A DNA stretch of 7,331 nucleotides from Lysobacterales bacterium (GTDB taxonomy: Bacteria > Pseudomonadota > Gammaproteobacteria > Xanthomonadales > Marinicellaceae), in assembly GCA_027083915.1 (NCBI GenBank), contig JALWML010000100.1, forward strand, positions 1 to 7,331. The letters run 5' to 3'. This document shows, one piece after another, positions 4,751 to 7,331 of the stretch (position 1 is the first letter of the stretch; every line of letters begins with the position of its first letter). Position numbers and translations under genes: made by a program. The notes beneath the pieces are model-generated. The model saw only the letters and a program-made list of their open reading frames with translations. It searched no databases and was not told the origin of the DNA.

Positions 4751-6979
4751 ATGAACAAAAAAACTAACATGAAAAGAAAACTGTTGGCTGGTTCAATGGT
4801 TGCAGCCTTAACCATAAGTTCTGCCACAAATGCAGAACAAGCCAAAACCACTGATTTTTGGTGGCCAAATCAACTCAACCTCAAACCGCTAAGGCAAAAC
4901 TCTGTTGAATCTAACCCAATGGGAGCAAAATTTAATTATGCTAAAGAATTCAAAAAACTTGATTTAGATGCAGTAAAAAAAGACATTAAAAAAGTCTTAA
5001 CAACATCACAAGATTGGTGGCCTGCTGATTATGGAAATTATGGTCCATTTTTTATTCGCATGGCTTGGCACAGTGCAGGAGTTTATCGTATATTCGATGG
5101 TCGTGGTGGAGCCTCAGGTGGTCAACAACGGTTTGAACCGCTTAATAGCTGGCCAGACAATGTCAATTTAGATAAAGCTCGCCGTCTACTTTGGCCTATT
5201 AAGCAGAAATATGGCAATAAAATTTCGTGGGCTGATTTAATTGTCCTGACAGGGACTGTAGCTATGGACTCGATGGGTTTTAAGACATTTGGTTTTGCAG
5301 GTGGTCGTGAAGATGACTGGGAGCCTGAATTAGTTAATTGGGGTCAAGAAAAAAAGTTCTTATCTGATTCTCAAAGATACCACGGCAAAAAACTAGACCG
5401 ACCACTTGCTGCTGTCGAAATGGGTCTTATTTATGTCAATCCAGAAGGTCCAGCAGGAAATCCTGACCCAGTATCCGCGGCAAGGGATATTCGTACCACT
5501 TTTGGTCGCATGGCAATGAATGATGAAGAAACGGTGGCATTAATCGCTGGTGGTCACACCTTTGGTAAATCTCATGGTGCAAAAAGCCCTAAAAATTGTG
5601 TGGGTCCTGAGCCCGCCGCTGCCACTATTGAAGAACAAGGATTGGGATGGAAAAATAGTTGTGGCAAAGGCAATGCTGAAGACACCATTTCCAGTGGTTT
5701 GGAAGGAGCATGGACAATAACTCCAACAGCTTGGAGTATGAATTTTTTACAAAACCTTCTTAATATGGAATGGGTTCAGACAAAAAGCCCAGCTGGAGCA
5801 ACACAATGGACACCAAAGAATGCCAAAGAAGTCAAATTTGTCCCTGATGCACACGATAAATCAAAACGTCATGCACCCATGATGTTTACAACTGATTTAG
5901 CACTAAAGTTTGATCCTAGTTACCGAAAAATTTCTGAGCGTTTTTTGAAAAACCCTCAAGAATTTGACCTCGCTTTTGCCAAAGCATGGTTCAAGCTAAC
6001 ACATCGTGACATGGGACCAAGCACACGCTACCTTGGATCTGATGTTCCATCCGAAGCTTTAATATGGCAAGACCCTATCCCTGCTGTAGATTACGACTTA
6101 GTCAATGCCAAAGATATTAAGAAGCTTAAAAAGGCTATTTTAAAATCTGATTTAAGTATTGCACAATTTGTTAGAACAGCATGGGCATCTGCCTCTAGTT
6201 TTAGAGGAACAGATATGCGTGGTGGTGCTAATGGTGCACGTATTCGTCTTGAACCACAAGTCAATTGGGCGGCAAACAATCCGACCGAACTTGTGAAAGT
6301 ACTAAAAACCCTAGAAGGCATACAAAGTAAATTTAACTCAAAATCGTCAAGCAAACAAATTTCACTGGCTGACCTCATCGTCTTAGGTGGAGCTGCCGCC
6401 ATTGAAAAAGCGGCAGCGGATGCAGGTTTTAAAGTAAGTGTACCTTTTGTTCCTGGACGAGCTGATGCTATTCAAGAACAGACAGATGTCAATTCTTTTG
6501 CTGTGCTTGAACCGAAGGCTGATGGATTTCGTAATTACTATGATGCTAAAAACACATCCGCACCAACAGAAATGTTAGTCGATAAAGCCAATTACCTAAT
6601 GTTAAATGTACCTGAAATGACAGTGCTCATCGGAGGACTACGTGTGTTGAATGCAAATTATGCAAATTCTTCACATGGCGTCTTCACTGATAAGCCAGAA
6701 ACATTAAGTAATGACTTTTTTGTCAACTTACTTGATATGTCTACCAGGTGGCAAAAGTCTTCTAAAGTTGAAGGAATTTATGAAGGGTTAGATCGTCAAT
6801 CTGGTCAATTAAGATGGACAGCAACACCAGTTGATCTTGTTTTTGGCTCAAATGCAGAATTACGAGCTGTTGCTGAAGTTTACGCATTTGATAGCTCGAA
6901 AGAAAAGTTTGTTAACGATTTTGTTGATGCTTGGGTTAAAGTGATGAGATTAGATCGTTTTGATTTAGCCGCTCAATAA
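4751..6979 (+). CDS. katG: Catalase-peroxidase KatG, exported form
   Basis: This 742-residue haem enzyme breaks down hydrogen peroxide by catalase and peroxidase reactions. The N-terminal haem domain contains FIRMAWHSAG with distal R103, W106 and H107; the predicted Met-Tyr-Trp crosslink is M254-Y228-W106. The proximal site comprises H269 in GGHTFGKSHGA, W321 and D382. S315 occupies the position of M. tuberculosis Ser315, and R426 in MGPSTRYLG corresponds to the mobile arginine (Mtb R418). The haem-free C-terminal domain follows from about residue 440 and is complete, ending LDRFDLAAQ. Unlike cytoplasmic KatG, it begins with a Sec-type signal: basic KK and KRK, hydrophobic residues 11-24, and a likely cleavage after ATNA (A28), so it probably acts in the periplasm. 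The only two cysteines, C283 and C304, are close together and may form a disulfide. It follows oxyR and is a likely OxyR target. Confidence 0.97.
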   Translation: MNKKTNMKRKLLAGSMVAALTISSATNAEQAKTTDFWWPNQLNLKPLRQNSVESNPMGAKFNYAKEFKKLDLDAVKKDIKKVLTTSQDWWPADYGNYGPFFIRMAWHSAGVYRIFDGRGGASGGQQRFEPLNSWPDNVNLDKARRLLWPIKQKYGNKISWADLIVLTGTVAMDSMGFKTFGFAGGREDDWEPELVNWGQEKKFLSDSQRYHGKKLDRPLAAVEMGLIYVNPEGPAGNPDPVSAARDIRTTFGRMAMNDEETVALIAGGHTFGKSHGAKSPKNCVGPEPAAATIEEQGLGWKNSCGKGNAEDTISSGLEGAWTITPTAWSMNFLQNLLNMEWVQTKSPAGATQWTPKNAKEVKFVPDAHDKSKRHAPMMFTTDLALKFDPSYRKISERFLKNPQEFDLAFAKAWFKLTHRDMGPSTRYLGSDVPSEALIWQDPIPAVDYDLVNAKDIKKLKKAILKSDLSIAQFVRTAWASASSFRGTDMRGGANGARIRLEPQVNWAANNPTELVKVLKTLEGIQSKFNSKSSSKQISLADLIVLGGAAAIEKAAADAGFKVSVPFVPGRADAIQEQTDVNSFAVLEPKADGFRNYYDAKNTSAPTEMLVDKANYLMLNVPEMTVLIGGLRVLNANYANSSHGVFTDKPETLSNDFFVNLLDMSTRWQKSSKVEGIYEGLDRQSGQLRWTATPVDLVFGSNAELRAVAEVYAFDSSKEKFVNDFVDAWVKVMRLDRFDLAAQ

Positions 6980-6999
6980 AACCCCAACTCAGTGTAATG

Positions 7000-7041
7000 A
7001 AAATGCCACATTGTTCTTTATTTGTACAGTGTGGCATTTTT
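7000..7041 (+). terminator. Rho-independent terminator of katG
   Basis: Arms at 7000-7014 (AAAATGCCACATTGT) and 7026-7040 (ACAGTGTGGCATTTT) pair over 15 positions with a single T-G wobble and an 11-base loop. The right arm runs into TTTTT followed by CTTT. It lies 21 bases after the katG stop and so ends the katG transcript. The A-rich left flank gives a T-run on the other strand too, so it could work in both directions. Confidence 0.85.
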
Positions 7042-7066
7042 CTTTATAAATATACTAAAACCGACA

Positions 7067-7094
7067 TTGTCATTAAATAATGGCATGTGATAAA
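7067..7094 (+). promoter_or_regulatory. Candidate promoter of the exported-protein gene
   Basis: TTGTCA (7067-7072) and GATAAA (7089-7094) are 16 bases apart, and TG at 7086-7087 gives an extended -10 (TGTGATAAA). The expected start near 7101 is only a few bases before ATG 7104, so the transcript would be nearly leaderless. This fits the lack of a Shine-Dalgarno sequence there. Separate transcription is expected because a strong terminator precedes it. Confidence 0.4.
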
Positions 7095-7103
7095 CTTTAA
7101 AAC

Positions 7104-7331
7104 ATGAAATCTAATAAGTTATTAACATTCTCATTCACCTTCCTACTACTTTGCTTTTCTGCAAGTGCAAATGATTCGCAGCTTAATTTTACGCCACAAA
7201 ATGGGTTTGGAGGTCTTAGTTTTGGCGATGGTACTTTAAAATTATTGTTTAAAAAACCTGTTGCTTTTCATGTTGAAAGCAAAGGTTACAAACAAAGCGA
7301 TGGCACTTTACGCCTAGATCAAACCATTACT
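7104..7331 (+). CDS. Exported protein, N-terminal fragment, possibly DUF3833-like (cut by window edge)
   Basis: The frame starts with ATG 7104 and remains open for 76 codons to the window edge. It begins with a Sec signal peptide: MKSNK, a hydrophobic core TFSFTFLLLCFS, and a likely cleavage after SASA (A22), followed by NDSQLNFTP. C17 is preceded by LLL rather than a small residue, so a lipoprotein is unlikely. The mature part contains GDGTLKLLFKKPVAFHVESKG, split by an F/G-rich start, and then SDGTLRLDQTIT. This pattern of a product 'working' on a substrate-like envelope strand resembles DUF3833-type periplasmic proteins of unknown function, from memory and without a search. No clear ribosome site precedes the ATG. 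The gene follows katG on the same strand but behind a terminator, so it is probably not in one operon with it. Confidence 0.7.
   Translation, partial: MKSNKLLTFSFTFLLLCFSASANDSQLNFTPQNGFGGLSFGDGTLKLLFKKPVAFHVESKGYKQSDGTLRLDQTIT

Noticed and set aside
6091..6402. 103-codon minus-strand frame opposite katG
   Set aside because: It is an antisense shadow of the conserved KatG C-terminal domain.
7117..7160. Lipoprotein signal in the last gene (Cys17)
   Set aside because: The residues before the cysteine are LLL, which does not fit a lipobox, while SASA fits a signal peptidase I site.

Overview
The window looks like a piece of an AT-rich proteobacterial chromosome, most likely gammaproteobacterial. 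Two genes can be named with confidence. One is an OxyR that keeps both redox cysteines of the E. coli type. The other is a bifunctional catalase-peroxidase (KatG) carrying a Sec signal peptide, as in the periplasmic KatG forms of some gammaproteobacteria. No gene here fixes the genus.

Layout: positions 1-1278 hold a leftward, operon-like set of three genes. They are a small membrane protein with an extracytoplasmic beta-sandwich-like domain (697-1278), a 184-residue soluble protein (125-679), and the first 29 codons of a third gene that runs off the left edge (1-88). None of the three has a recognised function. A divergent intergenic region of about 180 bp carries a perfect 11-bp inverted repeat over a candidate -10 box. 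It leads into a rightward gene for an unusually long PLP enzyme of the cystathionine gamma-synthase/Cys-Met metabolism family (1458-3320). Next come oxyR (3450-4340) and katG (4751-6979) in the same direction, a strong intrinsic terminator (7000-7041), and the start of an exported protein cut off by the right edge (7104-7331).

The least expected structure is between oxyR and katG. A 261-bp element with no coding capacity (4341-4601) has about 29-bp imperfect terminal inverted repeats and is flanked by TTAA on both sides. Further complementary blocks lie at matching distances from both ends, and a GC hairpin sits at its centre. It looks like a palindromic MITE, probably mobilised by an IS5-type transposase. 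It sits exactly at the oxyR stop codon, and the left TTAA copy supplies the TAA. Removing the element and one TTAA leaves oxyR intact and about 145 bp from katG, so an oxyR-katG tandem appears to have been split by the insertion.

How the genes work together: OxyR probably senses peroxide and activates katG, whose product removes hydrogen peroxide outside the cytoplasm. The katG upstream region has repeated CCTATA words at helical-turn-like spacing and a poor -35, as expected for an activator-dependent promoter. No functional link between the PLP enzyme, the leftward cassette and the peroxide genes is visible beyond proximity.
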